From Streptomyces erythrochromogenes (GTDB taxonomy: Bacteria; Actinomycetota; Actinomycetes; Streptomycetales; Streptomycetaceae), in NCBI RefSeq assembly GCF_036170895.1, contig NZ_CP108036.1:5201501-5265500 (forward strand): a stretch of DNA of 64,000 bases. Reading direction: 5' to 3'. The notes below the pieces were generated by a model that was given only the letters and a program-made list of their open reading frames with translations, did no database searches and was not told the DNA's origin. Every line of letters begins with the position of its first letter. The first letter of the stretch is position 1. The position numbers and the translations under genes were made by a program. Shown here one piece after another: positions 32,353 through 42,508 of the stretch.

Positions 32353-32362
32353 GGTCTAGACC
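32353..32362. promoter_or_regulatory. DasR-type dre site before LPMO gene
   Basis: Perfect palindrome GGTCTAGACC within TTGGTCTAGACCTG, 54 nt before the ATG. It matches the core of the known DasR-responsive element (TGGTCTAGACCA) that couples chitin genes to N-acetylglucosamine supply in streptomycetes. Confidence 0.8.
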
Positions 32363-32415
32363 TGAATCCCCACACGCGCGCGCTCGCCGAACTCCCCCCA
32401 CGTTCAAGGAGCATC

Positions 32416-33024
32416 ATGCGTATCGTCCGCATGCCCGGACGGGCCGGCGTCGCCGCGCTCGGCCTCGGCCTCGTCGCCGGAATCACCCTCATCGGCGCCC
32501 CCAGTGCCAGCAGCCACGGCTACACCGACACCCCCATCAGCCGCCAGAAGCTCTGCGCCAACAAGACCGTGTCCGACTGTGGCGCGATCCAGTGGGAGCC
32601 GCAGAGCGTCGAGGGCTTCAAGGGCTTCCCGGCCGCCGGCCCCGCCGACGGCAGGATATGTTCCGGAGGCCTCTCGCAGTTCGCCGAGCTCGACAACCCG
32701 CGCGGCGGCGCCTGGCCCACCACCAAGGTGACCAGCGGCCAGAGCTACGCCTTCCGGTGGCAGTTCACCGCCAACCACTCCACCACCGACTTCAAGTACT
32801 ACGTCACCAAGAACGGCTGGACCGGCACCAAGGCCCTCACCCGCGCCGACCTCGAACCCCAGCCCTTTCTCACCGTCGCCTACAACGGCGCCCGCCCCGC
32901 CATGACCACCGTCCACCAGGGCGCCATGCCGAGCGGCAAGTCGGGCCGGCACCTGATCCTGGCGGTCTGGACCGTCAACGACACCCCGATGGCCTTCTAC
33001 GCCTGCTCGGACGTTCAGTTCTGA
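32416..33024 (+). CDS. AA10 lytic polysaccharide monooxygenase, chitin-binding
   Basis: 202 residues from ATG 32416 (AAGGAGC upstream). A signal peptide ends at PSASS, exposing His34 (HGYTD) as the mature N-terminal residue needed for the copper histidine brace. The second copper His is H121 in FTANHSTTDFKYYVTK and the axial Phe is in the terminal CSDVQF. Two disulfides are likely (Cys47/Cys55, Cys82/C197). Single domain with no added binding module, as in CBP21/CHB-type proteins. It oxidatively cleaves crystalline chitin outside the cell, working with chitinases such as that at 39596-41281. The dre site upstream implies GlcNAc control through DasR. Confidence 0.95.
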   Translation: MRIVRMPGRAGVAALGLGLVAGITLIGAPSASSHGYTDTPISRQKLCANKTVSDCGAIQWEPQSVEGFKGFPAAGPADGRICSGGLSQFAELDNPRGGAWPTTKVTSGQSYAFRWQFTANHSTTDFKYYVTKNGWTGTKALTRADLEPQPFLTVAYNGARPAMTTVHQGAMPSGKSGRHLILAVWTVNDTPMAFYACSDVQF

Positions 33025-33050
33025 CGGTACGTCAGCTACCCTCCGGCGGC

Positions 33051-34811
33051 ATGCGGACGACGACAGCACCCGAAACCGTCGCGGAGCTCATAGCGCGCCA
33101 ATGGGGCGACCACCGGCCCGGGCTGAAACACGAAGATGGTGTCCTCACCCACCACCGGACCGCCCAGGAAGCCGCCGCACGCGCCGCGCTCCTCGTCGAC
33201 CTCATGCCCGCGGAGGCCGAGCCGCACCTCGGGGTCCTGCTCGACAACACCCCCGAGTTCCCGTTCTGGCTCGGCGCGGCGGCCCTGGCCGGGGCCGCCG
33301 TCGCCGGGATCAACCCCACCCGGCGCGGCCCCGAGCTGGCCCGCGACATCCTGCACACCGACTGCCGGCTCCTGATCACCGAGCCCGCCCACCTGCCCCT
33401 GCTGCGCGGCCTGGACCTGCCGGGCGTACGGGTCCTGGTCACCGGCACCGAGGAGTACGAGGCCCTCCTCGCGCCCTACGCCGCAGCAAAGCCCGGCGAG
33501 GCCGCACTGCGCGCCCCCGGCCCCGACTCCCGCCTCCTCCTCTACTTCACCTCCGGCTCCACCGGCGCCCCGAAGGCCGCCATCTGCAGCCAGGGCCGGC
33601 TCGCGGCCGCCGGAGCCTCGCTGGCCCGCCAGTTCTCCGTCGGCCCGGACGACGTCCACTACGTCTGCATGCCGCTCTTCCACGGCAACGCCGTCATCGC
33701 CGACTGGCTCCCGGCACTCGTCGGCGGGGCCGCGGTGGCGCTGCGCAGGCGCTTCTCCGCCTCGGCGTTCCTGGACGACGTACAGGCCTACGGCGCCACC
33801 TACTTCACCTACGTCGGCCGGGCGATCCAGTACCTCCTGGCCACCGAGCCCCGCCCCGACGACCGCGTCCACCGCCTGCGGCTCGGCTTCGGCACCGAGG
33901 CCGGTGCGGTGGACGCGGCACGCTTCGCCGAACGCTTCGGGGTCCGCCTGGTGGAGGGCTACGGAGCCACCGAGGGCGGCGCCTCCGTCCAGCGGACGCC
34001 GGACACCCCGCCGGGCGCCCTGGGCCGGGCGGGCGCGGGGGACGACCTGGCGGTGATCGACCCGGAGACGGGCACCGAATGCCCTCCGGCCGTCCTGGAC
34101 GGGGACGGCCGCCTCCTCAACGGCTCGGCCGCGATCGGCGAACTCGTCAACCGGGGCCGCAGCCTGTTCGAGGGCTACTGGCGCAACCCGGACGCGGAGG
34201 CCGACCGCACCCGCGACGGCTGGTACTGGACGGGCGACCTCTTCTTCCGCGACGCGGCGGGCTTCCTCTACTTCGCCGGCCGCACCGACGACCGGCTCCG
34301 CGTCGACAGCGAGAACCTCGCCGCGGCCGTGATCGAGAACATCCTGGCCCGCTGGCCGGACGCGGCCGCGGTGGCCGTCTACGGCGTCCCGGACGAGGTC
34401 GCCGGCGACCAGGTGATGGCGGCCCTGTCCCTCCGGGACGGTGCCGTGTTCTCCCCGGAGGCCTTCGAGGCCTTCCTCGCCCGCCAGCCGGACCTGGGCA
34501 CGAAGATGGCCCCGCGCTACGTCCGCATCGTCCCGCGCATGCCGGTCACCGCGACGAACAAGGTCCACCGCGTGGCCCTCCGCCGCGCCGGCTTCCACTG
34601 CGAAGACCCGGTCTGGCACCGCACCCCTGCCGGGGGCTACACCGTTCTGACCGCCTCGGCCCGGTCCGCCCTCCTGGCCCGGTACGAAGCCCAAGGCCGC
34701 CGCGGCCTCCTGCAGCACCAGGCGCGCACCGCCGTTGCGGGGGCCCTGCCCCCGAACCCCCGCGCCTCGAACGCCGGCGAGGCTGGAACGGTCAGCTCCG
34801 CCGGCGATTGA
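33051..34811 (+). CDS. Acyl-CoA synthetase (FadD17-like AMP-binding enzyme)
   Basis: 586 residues. ANL-superfamily motifs are complete: P-loop YFTSGSTGAPKAAI, PLFHGNAV, the A5-like YGATEGG, WYWTGDL (A7) and DRLRVDSENLA (A8). K in ATNKVHR is the probable catalytic lysine. It activates a carboxylate (fatty or steroid side-chain acid) to the acyl-CoA; the layout resembles actinobacterial FadD17. The last ~35 residues (AVAGALPPNPRASNAGEAGTVSSAGD) are encoded by the extragenic GC-rich repeat at 34731-34789, so the frame runs past the normal end of the fold into what elsewhere is intergenic DNA. The core enzyme is intact. Confidence 0.88.
   Translation: MRTTTAPETVAELIARQWGDHRPGLKHEDGVLTHHRTAQEAAARAALLVDLMPAEAEPHLGVLLDNTPEFPFWLGAAALAGAAVAGINPTRRGPELARDILHTDCRLLITEPAHLPLLRGLDLPGVRVLVTGTEEYEALLAPYAAAKPGEAALRAPGPDSRLLLYFTSGSTGAPKAAICSQGRLAAAGASLARQFSVGPDDVHYVCMPLFHGNAVIADWLPALVGGAAVALRRRFSASAFLDDVQAYGATYFTYVGRAIQYLLATEPRPDDRVHRLRLGFGTEAGAVDAARFAERFGVRLVEGYGATEGGASVQRTPDTPPGALGRAGAGDDLAVIDPETGTECPPAVLDGDGRLLNGSAAIGELVNRGRSLFEGYWRNPDAEADRTRDGWYWTGDLFFRDAAGFLYFAGRTDDRLRVDSENLAAAVIENILARWPDAAAVAVYGVPDEVAGDQVMAALSLRDGAVFSPEAFEAFLARQPDLGTKMAPRYVRIVPRMPVTATNKVHRVALRRAGFHCEDPVWHRTPAGGYTVLTASARSALLARYEAQGRRGLLQHQARTAVAGALPPNPRASNAGEAGTVSSAGD
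34731..34789. repeat. Streptomycete extragenic GC-rich repeat, copy 2
   Basis: Begins GCCGTTGCGGGGGC and forms the same GGGGGC/GCCCCC hairpin as 15511-15567. Here it lies inside the 3' end of the acyl-CoA synthetase frame. The 240 nt after that frame (34812-35051) contain further GC-rich inverted repeats but no gene. Confidence 0.65.
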
Positions 34812-35051
34812 GCAGGGGGCACCTCCCGGCGGTAGCCGGGGGAGGGTCCGGGCAGCGCCCGGGAAACGGAGAAAGGGCGGGGCGGGGAGAGAGCCCCGCG
34901 CAGCGGCCACCGCACCACTGCCCCGGATCCCGGCTCCGCGCAGCGACACAGCCGCAGCCGCCCGCCGGGGCCAGGGGTAGGGCCGGCCATACCCTCCGCC
35001 CGCCCCCTGGGGCCATGGTCACGGCGCGGGCACCGCCGTTAGCGTGCCCGC

Positions 35052-36320
35052 ATGGACGATCACGCCAGCACCCCCTGGCAGGCCCTGGCCCGCGGCCGTT
35101 ACCTCCGGTCCGCCTGGCCCTGGCGCGCCGCCGGGTACCTCGCCGGAGGCGCCCTCACCGGCCCGCCCCTCCTCCTCGGCCTCGTCCTGCTCGCCGCCGT
35201 CGGCGTCATCGCCTTCCCCCTCCTGGCCCTCCTCGGCCTCGCCGGACTCCCCACCGGCGCCGTCGAGCGCCGCCGCCTGCGGATCGTCGATGCCGACCCC
35301 GCCCCCACCCCCCACCGCACACCCGCCGAGCCCGGCCCCCTCGCCTGGGCCCGGCTGCGCTACCGCGAGCAGGCCACCTGGCGGGAGCTCGCCTACGCCG
35401 TCCTGCACGGCTTCGTGCTCTGGTGGGTCGACCTCGCCGCCGTCGCGGCCCTCCTCGGCCTGCCCCTCCTCCTGCTCACGACCCCGCTCCAGCTCGCCCT
35501 CGCCGCCGACGGCGAGGTCAAGGTGCTCAAGCTCTGGCTCGTCACCTCCCAGCCCGGGGCGTTGGCCTTCGCCGCCGCCGGAGCCGTGCTCCTGCCCGTG
35601 CTCCTCCACCCCCTCGGCGCCCTCGCCGGGGCCCGCGCCGCCCTGACCCGCGCCCTCCTCGCGCCCCGCGAGCGCGAGCTCCGCGCCCGGCTCGCCGAGG
35701 TCACCCGCTCCCGCGCCCGGCTCGTCGCCGCCTTCGAGTCCGAGCGCCGCCGGATCGAGCGCGACCTCCACGACGGTGCCCAGCAGCGGCTGGTCGCCCT
35801 CACCATGGCCCTCGGCCTCGCCCGCCTCGACGCCCCGCCCGGCCCGCTCGCCGACCGGCTGGCCACCGCCCACGCGGAAGCCGGCCGGGTCCTCGCCGAG
35901 CTGCGCGAACTGATCCACGGCATCCACCCCCAGGTGCTCACCGACTACGGCCTCACCGGCGCCCTCGCCGACATCGCCGAGCGCTCCGCCGTCCCCGTCG
36001 CCACCGACCTGTCCGCCGCCCTGCCGCGCCTGCCCGAGTCCGTCGAGGCCGCCGCGTACTTCGGTGTCTGCGAGGCCCTCGCCAACGTCGGCCGGCACAG
36101 CGGCGCCGGCCGCGCCGCCCTCACCGCCCGGCACACCGGCGAGGCGCTCCTGATCGACGTGAGCGACGACGGCCGCGGCGGCGCCGATCCGGCCACCGGC
36201 TCCGGACTGACCGGACTGGCCGACCGGGTCGCGGTCCTCGATGGCACACTGACGATCACCAGCCCGCCCGGCGGCCCCACCGTCCTGAGCCTGGAGATCC
36301 CGTGCCCGGTGAGCCCTTGA
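35052..36320 (+). CDS. Sensor histidine kinase (HisKA_3, NarL-type partner)
   Basis: 422 residues. Four hydrophobic helices lie in the N-terminal ~195 residues (residues ~27-65, 118-150, 168-192), with no large extracellular loop, so it senses within or at the membrane. The dimerisation/phosphoacceptor motif is ERRRIERDLHDGAQQRLVAL with H240. The ATPase domain shows N in CEALANVGRHS and G-boxes DDGRGGADPATGSGLTGLADRV. The downstream LuxR-type regulator overlaps it by 19 nt. Signal unknown. Confidence 0.92.
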   Translation: MDDHASTPWQALARGRYLRSAWPWRAAGYLAGGALTGPPLLLGLVLLAAVGVIAFPLLALLGLAGLPTGAVERRRLRIVDADPAPTPHRTPAEPGPLAWARLRYREQATWRELAYAVLHGFVLWWVDLAAVAALLGLPLLLLTTPLQLALAADGEVKVLKLWLVTSQPGALAFAAAGAVLLPVLLHPLGALAGARAALTRALLAPRERELRARLAEVTRSRARLVAAFESERRRIERDLHDGAQQRLVALTMALGLARLDAPPGPLADRLATAHAEAGRVLAELRELIHGIHPQVLTDYGLTGALADIAERSAVPVATDLSAALPRLPESVEAAAYFGVCEALANVGRHSGAGRAALTARHTGEALLIDVSDDGRGGADPATGSGLTGLADRVAVLDGTLTITSPPGGPTVLSLEIPCPVSP

Positions 36321-36958
36321 AGATCGTCCTGGCCGAGGACGGGGTCCTGCTCCGCGAAGGGCTCGTCGGTCTGCTGACGCGTTTCGGCCACGAGGTGGCC
36401 GCCGCAGTCGGGGACGCGGACGCGCTCCGCACGGCCGTCGCCGCCCACGACCCGGACATCGTCGTGACCGACGTGCGGATGCCCCCGGGCTTCGGCGACG
36501 AGGGACTGCGCGCCGCCGTGGAGCTGCGCACGGCCCGCCCGGCCCTGCCCGTCCTCGTGCTGAGCCAGTACGTGCAGCGCTCGTACGCGGCCGACCTGCT
36601 GGACTCCGGCGACGGCAGCGGCGTCGGCTACCTCCTCAAGGACCGGGTCGGTCATGTGGAGCAGTTCCTCGACGCGGTGGTCACGGTGGCCGGCGGCGGC
36701 ACCGTGGTCGACCCGGAGGTCGTGCGCCAGCTGCTGCGCCGGCGGCGCGATCCGCTGGCCGCGCTGACCCCGCGCGAGCGGGAGGTGCTGGGCCTGGTCG
36801 CGGAGGGGAGGTCCAACGGGTCCATCGCCAGGGAGCTGGTGGTGTCCGAGGCGGCCGTGGGCAAACACATCGGGAACATCCTGGGAAAGCTGGACCTGCC
36901 GCCCGCCGAGGACACCCACCGCCGGGTGCTGGCGGTCCTCGCCTACCTGCGCGGGTAA
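36302..36958 (+). CDS. LuxR/NarL family response regulator
   Basis: 218 residues from GTG 36302, overlapping the kinase gene. The receiver domain has D13 and phospho-acceptor D57 in VVTDVRMPPG, the switch Ser/Thr region LVLSQY and conserved Lys in YLLKDRVGH. The C-terminal LuxR helix-turn-helix is LTPREREVLGLVAEGRSNGSIARELVVSEAAVGKHI. It is the partner of the preceding kinase and a DNA-binding transcription factor; no target site could be identified. Confidence 0.93.
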   Translation: MPGEPLKIVLAEDGVLLREGLVGLLTRFGHEVAAAVGDADALRTAVAAHDPDIVVTDVRMPPGFGDEGLRAAVELRTARPALPVLVLSQYVQRSYAADLLDSGDGSGVGYLLKDRVGHVEQFLDAVVTVAGGGTVVDPEVVRQLLRRRRDPLAALTPREREVLGLVAEGRSNGSIARELVVSEAAVGKHIGNILGKLDLPPAEDTHRRVLAVLAYLRG

Positions 36959-36962
36959 TGGT

Positions 36963-36991
36963 TTGGAGCACCCCCGAGGACCGGGTAGTAT
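36963..36991 (+). promoter_or_regulatory. tRNA-Lys promoter
   Basis: -35 TTGGAG (36963-36968) and -10 TAGTAT (36986-36991) with 17-nt spacing, 15 nt before the tRNA. Confidence 0.7.
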
Positions 36992-37006
36992 TTTCTCTGT
37001 CAGCAG

Positions 37007-37080
37007 GCGCCGCTAGCTCAGTTGGTTAGAGCAGCTGACTCTTAATCAGCGGGTCCGGGGTTCGAGTCCCTGGCGGCGCA
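37007..37080 (+). tRNA. tRNA-Lys (CTT), copy 2
   Basis: Plus strand, 74 nt, anticodon CTT at 37041-37043, identical in sequence to copies 1 and 3 but in opposite orientation. No CCA is encoded. Confidence 0.97.
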
Positions 37081-37166
37081 CCTGTCCTTCGGGCGGTTTC
37101 CGGTTCACCGGGAACCGCCCGCAGTGTTTTCCGGCCCGGACCGGCCCCGCCGGGCCCGGCGCAGTC

Positions 37167-37925
37167 CTAGAGCGTGAGCGACAGCAGCAGCGGTGCGGCC
37201 TTCCGGTTCAGGGTGTCGGCCGCGGCCCGCAACCGGTGCGCGTGCTCGACCGGCATCGACAGCGCCAGGCAGCCGACCGAGGCGCCCGCCGTGATCGGGA
37301 CCGCCGCGCAGACCGTGCCTACGGCGTACTCCTGCAGGTCCAGCATGGGAACGGTGGCCGGCTGGGCGTCCAGCTTGGAGAAGAGGATCCGCTCGTTCAC
37401 GATCGTCTTCGACGTGAGCCGGGCGATCTTGTGTCGGGACAGGTGGTCGCGCCGCCCGTTCAGGTCGAGCTGCGTGAGCAGGCACTTGCCGACCGCGCTG
37501 GCGTGCGCCGCGGACCGGAAGTCGACCCACTCGTGGACCTTCGGGGTACGCGGGCTGTCCGCGAACTGCGTGATCCTGACCTCGCCGTCCACGTACCGGC
37601 TGATGTAGACGGCCGCGCCGACCGAGTCGCGCAGCCGGTCGAGGGTCTCCTGGAGCTTGTCGGTCAGGGCCTGCTGGCGGTCGGTGCCGGACCCGAGCAG
37701 GACGAGGGAATCCCCTATGGCGTACGCGCCGTCCGCCACCTGCAGGACGTATCCCTCCCGGCGCAGCATGAGCAGCATCGGGGCGAGATGGACTGCGGGC
37801 AGGCCGGTCTCACGCGCGATCTGCACGTCGGTCACACCACCGGCGTGCCGTGCGATCGTTTCGAGTACGCGCAGTGCGTACTGCACCGAGTGGAACGGCG
37901 CGGTCGGCTCGGGCTTCAGCGCCAC
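37167..37925 (-). CDS. IclR family transcriptional regulator
   Basis: 252 residues. An N-terminal winged helix (SVQYALRVLETIARHAGGVTDVQIARETGLPAVHLAPMLLMLRREGYV, ~13-60) precedes the IclR effector domain (VYISRYVDGEVRI, FRSAAHASAVGKCLL, VPITAGASVGCLALSMP). IclR proteins respond to small acids or aromatics. It is divergent from the luciferase-like gene; the 251-nt gap between them contains a 9-bp inverted repeat (AGCCATCAA 37968-37976 / TTGATGGCT 38007-38015) that could be its operator. No metabolic neighbour points to its ligand. Confidence 0.9.
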   Translation of the reverse strand: MALKPEPTAPFHSVQYALRVLETIARHAGGVTDVQIARETGLPAVHLAPMLLMLRREGYVLQVADGAYAIGDSLVLLGSGTDRQQALTDKLQETLDRLRDSVGAAVYISRYVDGEVRITQFADSPRTPKVHEWVDFRSAAHASAVGKCLLTQLDLNGRRDHLSRHKIARLTSKTIVNERILFSKLDAQPATVPMLDLQEYAVGTVCAAVPITAGASVGCLALSMPVEHAHRLRAAADTLNRKAAPLLLSLTL

Positions 37926-38047
37926 GGTTTCCCCCTAGCAGGTTGTTACCGCTTGCCCTACCACGATAGCCATCAAGAGGCCCATGTGGAGCGCCTGTTG
38001 GGGAGATTGATGGCTCGATCACGTCTGTCTGCCTGGATCTACGCCAT

Positions 38048-38059
38048 TGGCATATGCCA
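38048..38059. promoter_or_regulatory. 12-bp perfect palindrome in divergent gap
   Basis: TGGCATATGCCA, in the 251-nt region between the IclR and luciferase-like genes; a possible regulator site. The rest of the gap holds the AGCCATCAA/TTGATGGCT inverted repeat and no gene. Confidence 0.4.
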
Positions 38060-38176
38060 CAGGCATGCGCACGGCCCCGCGGTACCGGGAATGCCGGGCG
38101 GTCCCTCACGGTTCGAGTTCTTCGTACGGTTTCGCACGGACGTCGTGCGGGCGTGGAGCACGGGACGGGAGCGACG

Positions 38177-39340
38177 ATGAGTGACACCGGGGACGCGAGC
38201 GGCGGGGCGAACGGGTTGCCCGACGGCCGGACCGGCGGCGCGCAGGAGAGCCGTAGCGATGGTGGTAGCGGTATCCGGGGCACCGCCCTCGGCCGGGCAG
38301 CCGTACCGCTGTCCGTCCTGGACCTCGTCACCGTCGGCGCCGGCAGCACCGCGTACGACTCCCTGCGCACCAGCGTGGCCATGGCCCGCCTCGCCGAATC
38401 CCGCGGCTACCACCGCCACTGGGTCGCCGAGCACCACTCCATGCCCGGCGTCGCCAGTTCCTCGCCGGCCGTGATCCTGGCCCACCTCGCCGCGCACACC
38501 TCCCGCATCCGGCTCGGTTCCGGCGGCGTGATGCTGCCCAACCACGCCCCGCTCGCCGTCGCCGAGCAGTTCGGCACCCTGGAGGCGCTCGCCCCGGGGC
38601 GGATCGACCTCGGACTCGGCCGGGCCCCCGGCACCGACGGCCGGACCGCCGCCGCACTGCGCGGGCCCGGACGCATCGAAGAGGGCGCGGACGAGTTCCC
38701 GCGCCGGCTCGCGGAGCTCACCCGATTCCTCGACGACGACTTCCCCGACGGGCACCCGTACGCCCGCGTGCACGCCGTACCCGGCCCGGTGCAGGGCTCG
38801 GCCGGGCGGCCGCCGCTGTGGCTGCTCGGCTCCTCCGGCTTCAGCGCGAGGCTCGCCGGCGAGCTCGGCCTGCCCTTCGCCTACGCCCACCACTTCTCCG
38901 CGGCCGGCACCCTGCCCGCTCTCGACCTCTACCGGGAGAGCTTCCGACCCTCGGCGGTCCTGGACGCCCCCTACGCCGTCATCGGGGTCTCGGCGCTCGC
39001 CGCCGACACCGACGGGGAGGCCCGCGCCCAGGTGCTCACGGGCGCGCTGTCGATGCTGCGGCTGCGCACCGGGCGCCCGGGGCTGGTGCCCACGCCCGAG
39101 GAGGCGGCGGCCTACCCCTACACCCCGCTGGAGCGGGAGTTCGTGGACGGCTGGCTCGCCAACATCGTCCACGGCACCCCCGACGCGGTCGCCGACGGCC
39201 TCGACGGCCTCGCCAAGCGCACCGGCGCGGACGAGTTGATGCTCACCGCCAACGCCCACAGCGGGGCCGCGCGACTGCGCTCGTACGGTCTGGTCGCAGA
39301 TGCGTACGGCATGCCGACGGCAGCGCCCGAGGCCGACTGA
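38177..39340 (+). CDS. Luciferase-like flavin monooxygenase (LLM class)
   Basis: 387 residues from ATG 38177. After a ~35-residue Gly/Ser-rich leader comes the bacterial-luciferase TIM barrel: VPLSVLDLVTVGAGSTAYDSLR, HRHWVAEHHSMPGVASSSPAV, RIRLGSGGVMLPNHAPLAVAEQF, GRIDLGLGRAPGTDG and the C-terminal NIVHGTPDAVADGLDGLAKRTGADELMLTAN. This is the MsnO8/'VPLSVLDL' group of FMN-dependent oxidoreductases. Substrate unknown. A strong terminator follows. Confidence 0.9.
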   Translation: MSDTGDASGGANGLPDGRTGGAQESRSDGGSGIRGTALGRAAVPLSVLDLVTVGAGSTAYDSLRTSVAMARLAESRGYHRHWVAEHHSMPGVASSSPAVILAHLAAHTSRIRLGSGGVMLPNHAPLAVAEQFGTLEALAPGRIDLGLGRAPGTDGRTAAALRGPGRIEEGADEFPRRLAELTRFLDDDFPDGHPYARVHAVPGPVQGSAGRPPLWLLGSSGFSARLAGELGLPFAYAHHFSAAGTLPALDLYRESFRPSAVLDAPYAVIGVSALAADTDGEARAQVLTGALSMLRLRTGRPGLVPTPEEAAAYPYTPLEREFVDGWLANIVHGTPDAVADGLDGLAKRTGADELMLTANAHSGAARLRSYGLVADAYGMPTAAPEAD

Positions 39341-39408
39341 CCGCAGGGGAACGGGGTTTGGCTGGTTTGTTGCCGAAACCTTGCCGGAGCATGTCTCAAG
39401 GGAGCCTT

Positions 39409-39441
39409 AAACCGCTCGTCACCCGGGGTGGCGAGCGGTTT
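39409..39441 (+). terminator. Hairpin terminator after luciferase-like gene
   Basis: 10-bp arms AAACCGCTCG/CGAGCGGTTT enclosing CACC/GGTG, followed by TCTG. Confidence 0.8.
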
Positions 39442-39486
39442 CTGATGCGCGCTCAAGTCTCTGACTTGGGTAAATGGCACGGGAGT

Positions 39487-39543
39487 GGTCTAGTCCTTCT
39501 TTGGTCCGAACCATTGACGCGGGGCTGGAGTGATCGCTATCAC
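39487..39543 (+). promoter_or_regulatory. Chitinase promoter with DasR-type site
   Basis: GGTCTAGTCC (39487-39496) and a second half-palindrome GGTCCGAACC (39503-39512) lie directly before -35 TTGACG (39514-39519) and -10 TATCAC (39538-39543; 18-nt spacing). The paired sites upstream of the -35 follow the known plan of streptomycete chitinase promoters. Confidence 0.75.
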
Positions 39544-39595
39544 TTCTCTCACCCGAACCTCCAGCACTCTCCTCCCAGCCCCCCGGAGGCAGTTC

Positions 39596-41281
<1,686 letters not shown>

Positions 41282-41313
41282 TCTCCCCCCACCCCGCGCC
41301 GAGCGACGCCCCC

Positions 41314-41341
41314 GCCCCGCCCCCTCTCCCGGGGGCGGGGC
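41314..41341 (+). terminator. GC-rich hairpin terminator after chitinase
   Basis: 11-bp perfect arms GCCCCGCCCCC/GGGGGCGGGGC, loop TCTCCC. Confidence 0.75.
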
Positions 41342-41371
41342 GGAGGTGTGTGACATGGTTGCCGAATTTCG

Positions 41372-41393
41372 GACACCGGGTGGTAGCGGTGTC
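41372..41393. promoter_or_regulatory. Inverted repeat before XRE-DUF397 operon
   Basis: GACACCG-N8-CGGTGTC, 47 nt before the start of the XRE gene; a candidate autoregulatory site. Confidence 0.45.
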
Positions 41394-41439
41394 GTTACGC
41401 TCGGCCACAAGCCCGTTTCCCGCTTGGGGGTGCCGTTCC

Positions 41440-42288
41440 ATGGTCCTGGCCCGCGACATCGATCCCAGCGCCTCGCCGCTGGACTACTACAGCTACGAGC
41501 TGCGCCGGCTGAGAGAGGAAGCGGGCCTGAAGCAGTCGCAGCTGGGCGCGATCATCTTCTGCACGGGCTCCCTGATCGGCATGGTGGAGAACGGCCGCCG
41601 CGTCCCGACCAGGGACTTCTCGGAGCGGGTCGATGCGGCCCTGGGTACGGGTGGAGTGTTCTCCCGCCTGGTGGGGCTCGTCCTGCGCAGCCAGCTGCCG
41701 AGCTGGTTCCAGCCGTACGCGGAGATGGAGGGCCAAGCTGCGTTCATCTCCACCTACCAGTGCCAGCTGGTCCACGGGCTGCTCCAGACTGAGGCCTATG
41801 CGCGGGCCGTTCTCGGGGTTGAGAAGCCCGACAAGCTCGATGCCGCTGTGGCGGCACGCATGGATCGACAGCGCATTCTGAAGCGGGAGAGCCCGCCAGT
41901 GCTGTGGGCGGTGCTTGATGAAGCAGCTCTGCATCGGCAGATCGGAGGCCGCGAGGTGATGAGCGGCCAACTGGCTCATCTGCTGGGTCTCGTAGAGCGG
42001 CGATGGCTGGAAATCCAGGTGCTGCCCTTCAGCGCTGGGCAGCACGCTGGGATGATGGGCTCGTTCACCTTGCTGCGCTTCGACGGCGCCCCGGACATCC
42101 ACTACAGCGAGAGCTACGACTCCGGGCACATGACGGCCAACGCGCAAGTGATCAAGGAGCGTTCGGTCGGCTACGCTCGCTTGCAAGCCGAGGCCCTCCC
42201 ACTCCGGGCGTCGGCTGAGCTGATCGCTCGCGTAATGGAGGAACGCTATGGCAAGCATCCAGAAGCTGACGGGCGCACAGTGGCGTAA
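41440..42288 (+). CDS. XRE-type regulator with DUF5753 (Scr1-like)
   Basis: 282 residues from ATG 41440. The helix-turn-helix (YELRRLREEAGLKQSQLGAIIFCTGSLIGMVENGRRVPT, ~18-58) is followed by the DUF5753 domain (FQPYAEMEGQAAFISTYQCQLVHGLLQTEAYARAVL ... LPFSAGQHAGMMGSFTLLRF). These are streptomycete-specific regulators nearly always paired with a DUF397 protein, here overlapping by 41 nt. In S. coelicolor the Scr1/Scr2 pair is such a couple and affects antibiotic production. Regulation by its own upstream inverted repeat is plausible. Confidence 0.92.
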   Translation: MVLARDIDPSASPLDYYSYELRRLREEAGLKQSQLGAIIFCTGSLIGMVENGRRVPTRDFSERVDAALGTGGVFSRLVGLVLRSQLPSWFQPYAEMEGQAAFISTYQCQLVHGLLQTEAYARAVLGVEKPDKLDAAVAARMDRQRILKRESPPVLWAVLDEAALHRQIGGREVMSGQLAHLLGLVERRWLEIQVLPFSAGQHAGMMGSFTLLRFDGAPDIHYSESYDSGHMTANAQVIKERSVGYARLQAEALPLRASAELIARVMEERYGKHPEADGRTVA

Positions 42289-42508
42289 GTCGTCCTACAG
42301 CGGCTCCAACGGCGGCGAGTGCGTCGAGTGCGCACCCCTCGGCGGCGCCGCCTGGCGCAAGGCTTCCTACAGCGGAGGGACCGGCGGCGACTGCGTCGAG
42401 GTGGCCGCTCAGCCCTGCCGAGTAGCGGTGCGGGACTCCAAGAACCCCGACGGGCCCACCTTCACCATCGCCCCGGAGGCGTTCGCCGCTTTGGTGCGGA
42501 GTCTCTGA
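42248..42508 (+). CDS. DUF397 protein with duplicated N-terminal half (Scr2-like)
   Basis: 86 residues. Family members are usually ~60-70 residues with one WRKSSYSG...ECVE motif. Here the motif is present twice: WRKSSYSGSNGGECVE (12-27) and WRKASYSGGTGGDCVE (36-51), followed by one normal C-terminal part (VAVRDSKNPDGPTFTIAPEAF). The start lies inside the XRE gene (41-nt overlap), indicating coupled translation. In related pairs the DUF397 protein binds the XRE partner. The extra copy probably arose by a 72-nt duplication. Confidence 0.9.
   Translation: MASIQKLTGAQWRKSSYSGSNGGECVECAPLGGAAWRKASYSGGTGGDCVEVAAQPCRVAVRDSKNPDGPTFTIAPEAFAALVRSL

Noticed and set aside
33101..36958. A 1285-codon frame ending in the LuxR response regulator
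   Set aside because: Only the last 218 codons form the regulator; upstream it is an alternative frame of the acyl-CoA synthetase and kinase genes.
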